Source of the DNA: DAOVRD01 sp964521715
Lineage (GTDB): Bacteria; Planctomycetota; Brocadiia; SM23-32
NCBI GenBank assembly: GCA_964521715.1
Contig: CAZFSS010000021.1
Coordinates: 1 to 62,871, forward strand
Direction: 5' to 3'
DNA: 62,871 nucleotides
Below the pieces are notes generated by a model. The model was not told the DNA's origin and did no database searches. It worked only from the letters and a program-made list of their open reading frames with translations. The translations under genes and the position numbers were made by a program. Shown here in pieces: positions 16,047 to 24,224 of the stretch. Every line of letters begins with the position of its first letter. The first letter of the stretch is position 1.

Positions 16047-16973
16047 GTGGCTAAGGACCAGAAGAACATCCTTCATGCCATCTTCACCATGGACTGCCTC
16101 CCTGCCGGGGGAAGGGCGGAGGTGCAGGGCGCGGAGCGATGGGACCACGCGGCGGCCTCGGTCATGGCCTTCGCCGAGTGCCTCTCGCAGGAGGGTTTCG
16201 GCGCCACCCTCTTCGTCGCGCCTGAGGCGCTGGCCCGCCTGGGCAAGCAGTTGCGGGAACTTCAGTCGGCGGGCTGCGAGCTCGGCATGGTCTGTCACCC
16301 GCAGCTTTCCCACTATCAGGCATACCTGGGGGCGTACAACTTCGACCGGCAGCGGGAGATCGTGCAACTGGGCAGGGCCCTGTGGGAGAACGCCCTCGGG
16401 GAGGCGCCGACGACGTTCCGTCCCGGCTTCTTCAGCGCGAACGACTACACGTACCACGTGCTCTGCATGGAGGGGTTCGAGCAGGGGAGTTGCTCGCTGC
16501 CGGGCCGCGTCGACAACGAGCAGTGCAGCGTCTGGCCGAGGAGCTATCCCTTTGCCCACCACACCGACCCGCTCGACCGCACGGCGCAGGGGACCATGGA
16601 GTTCTTCGAGGTGCCCGTGACGAGCGACTTTGAAGCGGCCCCTCACGTGAGCTTCGAGACCTACACTCCTCCTCATCTGCGCATTGAGGAGCCGGACGTG
16701 CACGAGTATGCGCGGGACCTCGTTATGCGCCAGGCGCGCCGGATGCTGGAGGACAACGTCACCGTGCCGACGGTCACGTTCGTGACGTCGAACGTGGTCG
16801 GGTGGCACAGGGGCGACGACCCCCATGTCGACCGGCTGCACAACCTTTGCCAGATGCTGCGGGAGGTGGCTGAGGAGCTCGAGCTCGAACTGACCAGCAG
16901 CTCCGTGGCGGCAGTGCACGCGGCGTGCGACGAGCAGATGGGCAGCGACCTCGAGCTGGACGACGCGGAGTAG
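16047..16973 (+). CDS. Polysaccharide-deacetylase-superfamily-like protein
   Basis: The 308-residue protein has a divergent NodB-type barrel. AIFTMDCLPAGG stands where the family has its catalytic Asp, ELGMVCHPQLSHYQAY carries a histidine pair, and TTFRPGFFSANDYTYHVL matches the substrate-groove arginine-proline motif. It may deacetylate or otherwise act on a cell-envelope or extracellular glycan, or be an inactive relative, since the usual Asp-Asp pair is not complete. No signal peptide is present, so it is probably cytoplasmic. I chose GTG 16047 because of GAGG 8 nt upstream and the promoter position. It stands alone between the small ORF and the serpin. Confidence 0.65.
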   Translation: MAKDQKNILHAIFTMDCLPAGGRAEVQGAERWDHAAASVMAFAECLSQEGFGATLFVAPEALARLGKQLRELQSAGCELGMVCHPQLSHYQAYLGAYNFDRQREIVQLGRALWENALGEAPTTFRPGFFSANDYTYHVLCMEGFEQGSCSLPGRVDNEQCSVWPRSYPFAHHTDPLDRTAQGTMEFFEVPVTSDFEAAPHVSFETYTPPHLRIEEPDVHEYARDLVMRQARRMLEDNVTVPTVTFVTSNVVGWHRGDDPHVDRLHNLCQMLREVAEELELELTSSSVAAVHAACDEQMGSDLELDDAE

Positions 16974-17040
16974 GGCGGCAGGCGGCATGCTGCCGTCGGA
17001 CGCACGATCGTGCGGGGTGCGGGCGTATGGGTGCTACGGG

Positions 17041-17069
17041 CTGCCAGACGCTGACCGTCTCCATATAGC
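17041..17069 (+). promoter_or_regulatory. Candidate promoter for the serpin gene
   Basis: CTGCCA (17041-17046), 17-nt spacer, TATAGC (17064-17069), about 40 nt before the serpin ATG at 17108. Confidence 0.45.
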
Positions 17070-17107
17070 CACGCGTAACACATTACAGCATGGGGGAGGG
17101 CAGGGCG

Positions 17108-18352
17108 ATGCCACGAGCTCTGTGGCCGTTCGTGTTGGTTATCGGTGTTCTGTCCCTGGCTGTCTGCGTGTTCGGCAGTGCAGCGGCGACCACCGAAGGG
17201 GAGAGCAAGCCGCCGGTCAATCCGGCGGCAGAGGCCGTCAACAACTTCTCGTTCCGCCTCTACAGCAGGTGCCGGGAGCGGGAAGGGAACCTTGTCGTAT
17301 CCCCGTTCAGCGTGTACGAGGCGATGGGTATGGTCTGGTGCGGCGCCGACGGCCAGACCGCAGAGGAATTGGCGCAGCTCCTGTCCCTGCCGGCGGAGCG
17401 TTCCGGCGCGCTTGAGTCAATGAGGACCCTCGGCGAGGCAATGAAGGCGGCGGCCCAGCGCAAGGGGTTCTCGTTTGTGGTGGCGAACGCGCTCTGGGGT
17501 CAGCAGGACACCCCCTTCCACGCGGAGTTCGTCGGACTGGTGGAACGTATCTTCGGGGGCGCCCTGGAGCGCGTGGACTTCGCCGGTGCCCCGGAAGATG
17601 CCCGTCGCCTGATCAATGCTTGGTCGGAGGAGAAGACTCAGGGGCGAATCAGGGACCTCGTTCCTCCCGGGAGCTTCCATAAGTACACGACGCTGGTCGC
17701 GACGAACGCCGTGCACTTCAGGGGGCTGTGGGACATGCCTTTCAAGCTCTCTCGTACCATGCCACAGCCCTTCCGGGTGTCGACGGATGAGACGGTCTCC
17801 GTGCCCATGATGCAACAAAGTGCGTGGCTTCCCTACTGTGAGACTGATGCGTGTCAGGTCCTGGAAATGCCCTATGCAGGGGAGCAGTTCTCGATGCTGC
17901 TCGTACTGCCCAAGGCCTTGGGAGGGCTGGCCGAAGTGGAGGAGAAGCTTGACAGGGAGAGCTTCCACGCGTGGGTCTCCAGTTTTCAGACGGGTGGCAT
18001 CGTCGACCTTGCCGTGCCCAAGTTCACGTTCGGTTGCTCGCTCAGGCTGGGCGACGCACTGCACTCGATGGGCGCATCGACAGCCTTCGATCTGGTTAAG
18101 GCGGATTTTGGTCGCATGTCCACGGTGAAGCCTTTGTTTCTCTCCGACGTGATTCACAAAGCGTTTGTCGACGTAGATGAAGAGGGCACGGAGGCGGCCG
18201 CCGCCAGTGCCGTTGGGGTTGTCAGTTTCACGCCCCGAATACGGTATGGCTTTCGGGCAGACCATCCCTTCCTGTTCGTCATCCGCCATGTCCAGACGGG
18301 AGCTGTCCTCTTCATCGGCCGGGTCACCAACCCGCTCGATCCGGGCTCCTGA
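17108..18352 (+). CDS. Secreted serpin (serine protease inhibitor)
   Basis: This 414-residue protein is a full-length serpin behind an N-terminal signal peptide (MPRALWPFVLVIGVLSLAV). Core serpin motifs are NLVVSPFSVYEAMGMVWCGADGQT, described here only by its SPFSV block, then NALWGQ, TTLVATNAVHFRGLW and FHKAFVDVDE-type sequence (here HKAFVDVDEEGTEAAAASA), ending in DHPFLFVIRH..TGAVLFIGRV. The hinge EEGTEAAAASA (358-368) has the small residues needed for loop insertion, so it should be inhibitory. Counting P17 at E358 puts P1-P1' at F374-T375, suggesting a chymotrypsin- or subtilisin-like target. The ATG at 17108 has GGAGGG upstream. Bacterial serpins are sparse and usually thought to block foreign or self proteases. 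Confidence 0.93.
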   Translation: MPRALWPFVLVIGVLSLAVCVFGSAAATTEGESKPPVNPAAEAVNNFSFRLYSRCREREGNLVVSPFSVYEAMGMVWCGADGQTAEELAQLLSLPAERSGALESMRTLGEAMKAAAQRKGFSFVVANALWGQQDTPFHAEFVGLVERIFGGALERVDFAGAPEDARRLINAWSEEKTQGRIRDLVPPGSFHKYTTLVATNAVHFRGLWDMPFKLSRTMPQPFRVSTDETVSVPMMQQSAWLPYCETDACQVLEMPYAGEQFSMLLVLPKALGGLAEVEEKLDRESFHAWVSSFQTGGIVDLAVPKFTFGCSLRLGDALHSMGASTAFDLVKADFGRMSTVKPLFLSDVIHKAFVDVDEEGTEAAAASAVGVVSFTPRIRYGFRADHPFLFVIRHVQTGAVLFIGRVTNPLDPGS

Positions 18353-18395
18353 GGCTATTGAGGCCGGCAATGGCAATGCTGCCGCGAACGAGCAA

Positions 18396-18498
18396 CTGTC
18401 ATTCTGAGGCCGCCGCGGGGCGGCCGAAGAATCTCGCTGTTCCCTGTGCGGCAAGGTGGGATTCTTCGTCGCGGATCCCCCGCTCCTCAGAATGACAG
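18396..18498. repeat. 103-bp inverted-repeat element (nested hairpin)
   Basis: CTGTCATTCTGAGG (18396-18409) pairs exactly with 18485-18498, and inside it CGAAGAATC (18425-18433) pairs with GATTCTTCG (18460-18468). The whole element could fold into a long hairpin between the convergent serpin and endonuclease V genes. Similar tgtcattctgag...gaagaatc repeats are, from memory, common in intergenic DNA of many bacteria. This looks like a small non-autonomous mobile or REP-like repeat that may also serve as a bidirectional transcription barrier. Confidence 0.7.
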
Positions 18499-18572
18499 CG
18501 TGCACGGGGTCGGTACACTAGCTACGCAGCTCTCCATCAAGAGAGGGCTCGCCCGATCACGCTGAGTTGGGC

Positions 18573-19259
18573 TTACGCGCGGGCGAGGCGTTCGCGCTTC
18601 GCACTGCCGACGGCGATGTGGGCCCGGCGCGTCGGCTCGGGTAGGCGGTACTTCGTGCAGCATTCGAGCACCAGGCGGGTCGAAGTGCCGAAGTCGGCTA
18701 GGTGGCCGGGGCTCACGAAGACGGGCTTGACGCCGGTCCGCGTTCGCAGGACCACGCCCACCTGGTCCCCCTCGTCGAGCAGCGGCGTTGATTCGCCCTT
18801 GGCCCGGCCCACTTCGCCATGGGAGCCGATGAGGCGGCTCTTGGCGCAGCCCACCGTCGGCATGCCGAGCCAGAGGCCCATGTGCGAGGCGAGGCCGAGG
18901 CGCCGCGGGTGCGCCAGCCCCTGTCCGTCGAAGATCACGGCGTCCGGCCGGTTCGTCAGCTTCCCGATGGCCTTGAGAGAGACCGAACCCTCACGGAAGG
19001 TGAGCAGGCCGGGGACATAGGGGAAACGCAGTTCATCCTGCGCGACCGCCTCCTCGACGGTCGTCATGTCCGGGAAGGACAGCACGACTGCCGACGCGAA
19101 GCAGAGCCCCAGCCGGCGGCTCACGGCGATGTCCACGCCCGCGACGAGCCGCAGCCGGCAAGGCAGGGGCCTGAGCCTGACCTTCGGGGCGAGTGCCTCC
19201 TGAAGCTCGCGCGCCTCGGCAGGGGTCACGTCCCACTCGTGTAGCTTGCAGATGCGCAT
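18573..19259 (-). CDS. nfi: Endonuclease V (deoxyinosine 3'-endonuclease)
   Basis: The 228-residue enzyme nicks DNA next to deoxyinosine and other deaminated bases. Catalytic and recognition residues align with the family: D43 in VAGVDIAV, Y81 in the PYVPG wedge motif, E90 in TFREG, and D111 in VIFDGQGLAHPRRLGLASH. PTVGCAKSRL follows, and a late His lies near the C-terminus. Length is normal. It is monocistronic, facing the serpin across an inverted repeat and divergent from the sulfatase. The ATG at 19259 begins directly at family homology. Confidence 0.93.
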   Translation of the reverse strand: MRICKLHEWDVTPAEARELQEALAPKVRLRPLPCRLRLVAGVDIAVSRRLGLCFASAVVLSFPDMTTVEEAVAQDELRFPYVPGLLTFREGSVSLKAIGKLTNRPDAVIFDGQGLAHPRRLGLASHMGLWLGMPTVGCAKSRLIGSHGEVGRAKGESTPLLDEGDQVGVVLRTRTGVKPVFVSPGHLADFGTSTRLVLECCTKYRLPEPTRRAHIAVGSAKRERLARA

Positions 19260-19335
19260 GGGCGGCGCCTCGCGCCGGACAGCCTACCGGCCGAGCCGTG
19301 GGGGCGCAAGGGGCGGAGGGGCGCTTCGTTCGGCC

Positions 19336-19363
19336 TTGACCGGGCGCGCACGGGCGCTAAGAT
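19336..19363 (+). promoter_or_regulatory. Sigma-70-type promoter for sulfatase
   Basis: TTGACC (19336-19341), 16-nt spacer, TAAGAT (19358-19363), 42 nt before the GTG at 19406. Confidence 0.55.
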
Positions 19364-19405
19364 AGGCGGCGAGACTGCGACCGTGAGCTTCGGAGGAACG
19401 GGGAG

Positions 19406-20818
19406 GTGGCAACGCCCGGCCGCCCGCGTCACATCATCTGGATCACCACGGACCACATGCGCTATGACTGCGTGGGCGCCAACGGCAATCCGGCCGTGCG
19501 CACGTCGAACCTGGACCGGCTGGCCGAGGGGGGAGTCAACCTGGAGCATTGCTACGCGCAGAGCCCGCTCTGCATGCCGAGCCGCGTGAGCTTCATGACG
19601 GGCCAGTACCCGTGCCGGACCGGCGTGCTGACCAACGGGCAGGCGCTCTCCCCCGAGCGCGGGCCGACCTGCGCCGAGATCTTCCGCCAGGCCGGCTACG
19701 AGACCGCGCAGATCGGCAAGCTGCACTTCGAGCCGCACGACAACATGGACCTCGACCCCACGCCGCACCTGCGCTACGGGTTCGACTACGTGGCGCTTAG
19801 CGAAGAGCCCGGCTGCTACGAGGACGCCTACGTGCGCTGGCTCCGGAGCTACTGGCCGCAGTACGCGGACGCGATGCGGGTCGACCGGCCGGACGAGCGC
19901 ATGCGGCGTGGTGATTCGTTCTCCTGCCGCGCGGTTGAGGCGCCGCCGGAGGCGAGCCACGCCGGCTTCGTGGCGTCGCACACGATCGAGTACCTGTCGT
20001 ATGGCCGGCCGTCGTTCGTGCACATGGGCATCTACGCGCCACATCCCCCGCTGAATCCCGCGGCCGAGTGCCTGGAGGCATACGGCGCGGTCGAGGTCCC
20101 GGCGGCCCATTGGCAGGAGGGCGAAGACGCCGACAAGCCGCCGCCGCTGGGCAACATGCTGCGCGCCAGGCGCGACGTCCCTGATGCACAGTGGCGGGAG
20201 CGGCGGCGCTTCTTCTACGCCATGTGCACCCTCCTGGACGGGCAGGTGGGGCGCCTCGTCCGGGCCCTGGAGGAGCGGGGCGAGCTGGACGACACGCTGA
20301 TCCTGTTCATGTCCGATCACGGCGACATGGACGGCGACCACAGGATGGTCTCCAAGCAAGCATCGTTCTACGAGGAAGTGATGCGCCTGCCCGTCATCCT
20401 GCACTGGCCGGCCGGGCTGCGCGCGGGCGTCCGGGTGCCCGACCTCGTCGAGGCTCTTGACCTCTTGCCGACGCTCTGCGACCTGGCGGACCTTCCGATT
20501 CCGCCGCAGGTGCAGGGCCGAAGCCTGGCGCCGTGGCTGAAGGGAGAAGGGGAGGGGGCTTTCCGGGAGGACGTCCTGGCCATGCACGCGGGGCCCCAGC
20601 AGCCCGTCTGGGCCATGCTGCGTTCGGAGGAACTCAAGTACATCCGCTACGGGCCGGGCGCCGAGGTGCTGTACGACATCGCGGGCGAGCCGGAGGAGTA
20701 CGCGAACCGCGCGAGCGACGACGCATACGCGGGCCGGCTCCGGGACATGCGCGAACGGATGCTGGACCGGATGCTCGATGCGGCCAGTTCAGGCGTGCCC
20801 CGGCACAAGCCCTTCTGA
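19406..20818 (+). CDS. Sulfatase (arylsulfatase type, formylglycine-dependent)
   Basis: The 470-residue protein hydrolyses sulfate esters. The N-terminal ITTDHMRYD holds the metal Asp pair position. PLCMPSR near residues 54-60 is the C-x-P-S-R sulfatase signature with C56, which must be converted to formylglycine by a maturase. TGQYPCRTGVLTNG, GKLHFEPHD, LFMSDHGDMDGDH and the final LKYIRYGPG..VLYDI complete the fold. No signal peptide is seen, so it is either cytoplasmic or exported by an unclear route. The GTG start at 19406 has GGAGG about 10 nt upstream. Planctomycetes are rich in such enzymes for sulfated algal polysaccharides; the substrate here is unknown and no maturase gene is in view. 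Confidence 0.92.
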   Translation: MATPGRPRHIIWITTDHMRYDCVGANGNPAVRTSNLDRLAEGGVNLEHCYAQSPLCMPSRVSFMTGQYPCRTGVLTNGQALSPERGPTCAEIFRQAGYETAQIGKLHFEPHDNMDLDPTPHLRYGFDYVALSEEPGCYEDAYVRWLRSYWPQYADAMRVDRPDERMRRGDSFSCRAVEAPPEASHAGFVASHTIEYLSYGRPSFVHMGIYAPHPPLNPAAECLEAYGAVEVPAAHWQEGEDADKPPPLGNMLRARRDVPDAQWRERRRFFYAMCTLLDGQVGRLVRALEERGELDDTLILFMSDHGDMDGDHRMVSKQASFYEEVMRLPVILHWPAGLRAGVRVPDLVEALDLLPTLCDLADLPIPPQVQGRSLAPWLKGEGEGAFREDVLAMHAGPQQPVWAMLRSEELKYIRYGPGAEVLYDIAGEPEEYANRASDDAYAGRLRDMRERMLDRMLDAASSGVPRHKPF

Positions 20819-20891
20819 CGGCAGGCCCCTCGCGTCCAACATGCGGCGGGCCTGCCCTGTGCGCCTGCCGCATGTCAGAGCTGCGGGGTCA

Positions 20892-21323
20892 TCAACGGAA
20901 GAACGGGATGGCCAGCGGGTAACGGAACGATTCCCCCTTGCTGGCTCTGACAGAGGCGATGATCGTCATGACTAGGCCGAATACGAACAGTGCAGCGAGC
21001 AGGACGAAGCCTATGACGATCAAGCATAGGAGTGCTGAGATGAGGCCGTAGATCACCAGGGAGATCTGGAAGTTCAGTGCCTGCTTCCCTTGCTCATCGA
21101 CAAAGGGGTATTCGTGTCGCTTGAGCGACCAGAAGACAAGAGGGCCGATGATATTCCCCAACGGTATGCCGATGAAGCCCGCGAGGGCGCCCAGGTGGCA
21201 CAGCATGCCCCATGTGCATGCCTCTTTGGGCGGCAACCCTGTGTCAGAGCCCGCCGTTGCCGGTTGACCGCCGGCGCCCGGTTCCTCGTGGGTCGGAACT
21301 CCCTTTGCCTCTTCGGGTCGCAT
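20892..21323 (-). CDS. DUF4870 small membrane protein
   Basis: The 143-residue protein has a disordered ~40-residue N-terminus and then the DUF4870 (Tic20-like) core. The core shows LCHLGALAGFIGIPLGNIIGP, the conserved EYPFVDEQGKQALNFQ block, and a long hydrophobic hairpin ending near ASKGESFRYP. Three or four membrane segments are expected. The role of the family is unknown. The ATG at 21323 is preceded by GAGAGAGGG; an upstream ATG at 21347 adds eight residues without support. It lies downstream of, and on the same strand as, trkA (121 bp gap). Confidence 0.88.
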   Translation of the reverse strand: MRPEEAKGVPTHEEPGAGGQPATAGSDTGLPPKEACTWGMLCHLGALAGFIGIPLGNIIGPLVFWSLKRHEYPFVDEQGKQALNFQISLVIYGLISALLCLIVIGFVLLAALFVFGLVMTIIASVRASKGESFRYPLAIPFFR

Positions 21324-21445
21324 GCCCTCTCTCCCAATCCAATCCACCTGATGCTCTCCTCGGACCCCTACCCCGTCGCATAATGCTACCGCGGAACGTG
21401 CCGCACGTCAACGGGCGGCGTCTGCTGCGCGACAGATGGGGTAGC

Positions 21446-22120
21446 CTACCTCACCCCGAGCCATCGCGCGGCCTTGCGGATCTCGGCCGTGTTGGCCGCC
21501 AGGTAGACGCGGTCGCCGCCCTGGACGGCCGCGTGCCCGCGGGGGATGATGAACTGCCCGCTGTCGGCGCGCAGGATGCCGACTATGACGCAATCGGTGG
21601 GGAAGTCCGGGTTCCGCGCGATCTGCTCGATGGTGAGGCCGGCGGCGCGCGATTCCTCGGGCACCTTGACGAAGACGATGCTGGCCCTGCCCTCGCCGAA
21701 CGCCGTTACCTCCTGCATGGACGGCTCTTCCACCTCCCAGGTGAACTGGTTGAGGTAGAGGTCCACGATGTTCAGGACGCGTGCGACGCCGGCGAGCTTG
21801 TAGGCTTCCTCGTAGCGGGGGTCCCGCATGCGGACGATGATTCTGGGCACCTTCATGTGCCTGGCCAGCAGTGCGAAACACAGGTTGTCGGCGTCGCTGT
21901 GCATGGTGCCGGCGGCGCAATCCGCCCTGTTCAGCTCCGCGTCTTCGAGCACGGAGATCGAGGTGGCCGAGCCGTGGATCGCGCTCACGCCGAGTTGGGA
22001 GTAGATGCGCTCGCAGATCTCTCTGTCAACGTCTATGACGACGACGTCGTGTTTCCCTTCCATGAGTCGTCTGGCCAGGCCCGCACCCACCATTCCGGCG
22101 CCGGCGATGACTACCCTCAT
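21446..22120 (-). CDS. trkA: TrkA/KtrA-type potassium uptake regulatory subunit
   Basis: At 224 residues this is a single-RCK version of TrkA. It has an N-terminal Rossmann nucleotide-binding domain (VVIAGAGMVGAGLARRL, then VVVIDVDRE with the ribose-binding Asp) and a C-terminal RCK_C domain (about residues 140-224, with VGILR and VQGGDRVYLAA). It gates the membrane subunit encoded 33 bp upstream at 22154-23698. Start ATG at 22120. Length matches KtrA/CglK-like proteins rather than the tandem 450-residue enterobacterial TrkA. Confidence 0.92.
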   Translation of the reverse strand: MRVVIAGAGMVGAGLARRLMEGKHDVVVIDVDREICERIYSQLGVSAIHGSATSISVLEDAELNRADCAAGTMHSDADNLCFALLARHMKVPRIIVRMRDPRYEEAYKLAGVARVLNIVDLYLNQFTWEVEEPSMQEVTAFGEGRASIVFVKVPEESRAAGLTIEQIARNPDFPTDCVIVGILRADSGQFIIPRGHAAVQGGDRVYLAANTAEIRKAARWLGVR

Positions 22121-22153
22121 CTGTGTCCTCCCTCTTGTTCTGAGTCCGCGCCG

Positions 22154-23698
22154 TCACTTCCAGGCGCGCCCAGTGAACAGCATCAGCACGGGTATGACCT
22201 CGAGCCTCCCGGCCAGCATGCCGGCGATGTAGACGAGCTTGATGACGGGGCTGAGCCGGGCCATGTCCTGCACCGGGATGTAGCACGGGCCGATGTTGCC
22301 GAGCGCGCTGAACATGCCCGACGCGCTGGCGAGGGCGTTGTGGCCGCTCAAAGCCGCCGTGGTAAGCGCCCCGAAAAGCAGAAGGAAGAGCCACGCGAAG
22401 AAGAGCCCCGCCGTACGGTACACCTCCTGAGCGTCCACCTGCTTGCGGTCCACGAGCAGGAGCTCCACGCTGCTATCCGGCTTCAGGACCTTTCCGACCT
22501 GCTGCGCCATCAGCTTCCACAGGATGACGATGCGGGCGACCTTCAGCCCGCCGCTGGTCGAACCCGCGCAACCGCCGATGATCATCAGGACCAGGAAGAC
22601 CTGGCGCGCCAGCGGGGCGAAGTAGTTCGAGGCGATGTCCCGCGTGCCGTAACCCGTCGTGGTGGCGATGGACATGACCTGGAACAGGCTGTGGCGGAAG
22701 CTTGCAGCCGGGGAGTCCACCTCTGGCACGCTGTCCGGCAGATGCGCCTGCGCCGTCCCGCCGGCAGCGCCCAGCATGTGCAGACGCGAGCCGAATACGA
22801 GCAGCAGGGACACGCCGAGCACCAACCACCACGTCCGCACCTCGTCGCTGTCCCACAGGGCCCTGACCTGTCCCTTGGCCAGGCGGTAGTGGACGAAGAA
22901 GTTGATGCCCCCGGCCCACATGCCGAAGATGATGATGTACTCGACGGCCACGTGGTGCGCATAGCCGGCTTGCTCGTAATAGGCGATGCTGGCGTCGTGC
23001 GTGGAGTAGCCGCCCGTGGCGAGGCACGCCAGGGAGTGGCAGACGGAATCGAACACGCTCAGCCCGCACGCGTAGAGTGCCCCGGCGATCAGCAAGGTGT
23101 ACAGCACGTAGATGAGCCACAGCGTCCGGAGCGTGTTCCACATGCCGGGGGCGATCCGGGGCCCGGCGATCTTGTGACTCTCGGCCCCGAACAGGCCGTA
23201 GGAGATCCCTCCCTGAAAGACGATCACCAGAAAGAACGTGAGGATTCCCAGCCCGCCGACCCACTCGGTCATCGAGCGCCAGAAGAGCAGCGATCTGGGC
23301 ATGGCGTCCAGCCCGTGAAGCATCGTGATGCCGGTCGTGGTGAAGCCGCTCATGGCCTCGAAATAAGCGTCCAGATAGCTGATCCCCAGATGGTAGGCGA
23401 ACGGAATGGCGCCGAGGGCGCTGAAAACGAGCCAGCCGATGACGCAGATGAGCATCGCTTCAGCTCTGCCGAGCCGGCGCGGGCCCGGCCAGTTCTCCAA
23501 CTGCCACCGGCACCCCGATCCCAGCACGATCGAGATGAAGAGGGGAATGATGAACGTGCCGGTGCGCACGTCCTGGCGCCCGGCACGGGCGAACACGAAG
23601 GAGAGAAAAAATGGCACCAGCAGGAGCAACCCCAGGACGAAGAGGACCGTGCCCACATAGGTGAGGACCACCCGGAGGCGGCCGAAGGCGAGCCTCAT
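22154..23698 (-). CDS. trkH: TrkH-family potassium uptake membrane subunit
   Basis: The 514-residue polytopic protein is the ion-conducting subunit of a Trk/Ktr potassium transporter. Pore-loop signatures are visible: MSGFTTTGITML, ATGGYSTHDASI, TTTGYGTRDIA and an SALGNIGPCY-type last loop, each with the filter glycine. RSMTEWVGGLGILTFF is a typical family block. The ATG at 23698 has GGGAGGAACG immediately before it, so the extra N-terminal 17 residues of the longer frame are rejected. It is co-transcribed with trkA from the promoter at 23748-23776. Confidence 0.93.
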   Translation of the reverse strand: MRLAFGRLRVVLTYVGTVLFVLGLLLLVPFFLSFVFARAGRQDVRTGTFIIPLFISIVLGSGCRWQLENWPGPRRLGRAEAMLICVIGWLVFSALGAIPFAYHLGISYLDAYFEAMSGFTTTGITMLHGLDAMPRSLLFWRSMTEWVGGLGILTFFLVIVFQGGISYGLFGAESHKIAGPRIAPGMWNTLRTLWLIYVLYTLLIAGALYACGLSVFDSVCHSLACLATGGYSTHDASIAYYEQAGYAHHVAVEYIIIFGMWAGGINFFVHYRLAKGQVRALWDSDEVRTWWLVLGVSLLLVFGSRLHMLGAAGGTAQAHLPDSVPEVDSPAASFRHSLFQVMSIATTTGYGTRDIASNYFAPLARQVFLVLMIIGGCAGSTSGGLKVARIVILWKLMAQQVGKVLKPDSSVELLLVDRKQVDAQEVYRTAGLFFAWLFLLLFGALTTAALSGHNALASASGMFSALGNIGPCYIPVQDMARLSPVIKLVYIAGMLAGRLEVIPVLMLFTGRAWK

Positions 23699-23747
23699 CG
23701 TTCCTCCCGTCGGCGCTGAAGGGCACGCGCGAGCTGCGGCCCGGGCC

Positions 23748-23776
23748 ATTGTATGAGTGCTTCAGGCCGCCTGCAA
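23748..23776 (-). promoter_or_regulatory. Sigma-70-type promoter for trkH-trkA
   Basis: Minus-strand TTGCAG (23771-23776), 17-nt spacer, TACAAT (23748-23753), 50 nt upstream of the trkH ATG. Confidence 0.55.
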
Positions 23777-23869
23777 CGGGGAAGGCGAGCGGAAGCCGCC
23801 TGTCCGTGCCGCTCGGATGACAGCCGGCCTCCCGATCGGGGCTCGTCGCGCGGCGTGACGGAAACGAGG

Positions 23870-23890
23870 ACCGGCCCCCATGGGGCCGGT
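23870..23890. repeat. Perfect 9-bp stem hairpin in divergent intergenic region
   Basis: ACCGGCCCC (23870-23878), loop CAT, then GGGGCCGGT (23882-23890). It sits between the trkH promoter and the small PqqD-like frame. It is not followed by a T run; it might act as a transcription barrier or leader structure. Confidence 0.5.
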
Positions 23891-23948
23891 TCAGCGTCAG
23901 TCACTGCCAGCCGGGCCGTCCGAGCCTGGAACCCACAATACAGATGAC

Positions 23949-24224
23949 GTGGCAAAAGGCGCCGATCCGGAACGCCGGGCGGGCATCCCGGTCCTGGTCG
24001 AGGGCTATCCGAACCACCTCTACCCGTGCATCGGCCGGGGCATGAAGGGTATAAAGGATGGGGCGACGGCGTCCCTGGTCGGCTACCAGCGGCCGGACAA
24101 CGTGTGGAAGCTGATCAACGTGACCGAGCGAGCCATGCTGCTGTGCAACGGCAGCGACGGGGGCGGCCCAAGCGATCATTTTCCAACGCGAGCGAACACG
24201 AGATGGCTGCTTACACAGAGTTAA
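23949..24224 (+). CDS. Possible small PqqD-like protein ahead of the ABC exporter
   Basis: A 91-residue frame from a GTG shows coherent protein-like text (VEGYPNHLYPCIGRG, GYQRPDNVWKLINVTERAML). The stretch LINVTERAMLLCNGS resembles the 'Ln-x-ta-x-Il-x-lcdG' helix of PqqD-type peptide-binding domains, which normally continues into an EI helix. Here the frame instead runs into GGGPSDHFPT and stops, overlapping the ABC gene start by 22 bp. So it is either a truncated PqqD-like domain, a short leader peptide, or chance. No obvious ribosome site precedes the GTG. No radical SAM partner is adjacent. Confidence 0.35.
   Translation: MAKGADPERRAGIPVLVEGYPNHLYPCIGRGMKGIKDGATASLVGYQRPDNVWKLINVTERAMLLCNGSDGGGPSDHFPTRANTRWLLTQS

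Noticed and set aside
15657..16988. 443-codon minus-strand frame opposite the deacetylase-like gene
   Set aside because: The plus-strand gene has a promoter, ribosome site and fold motifs; the minus frame has none.
21212..23719. 835-codon plus-strand frame opposite trkA and trkH
   Set aside because: Antisense shadow of two clearly recognised genes, rich in Asp/His/Arg typical of GC-driven frames.
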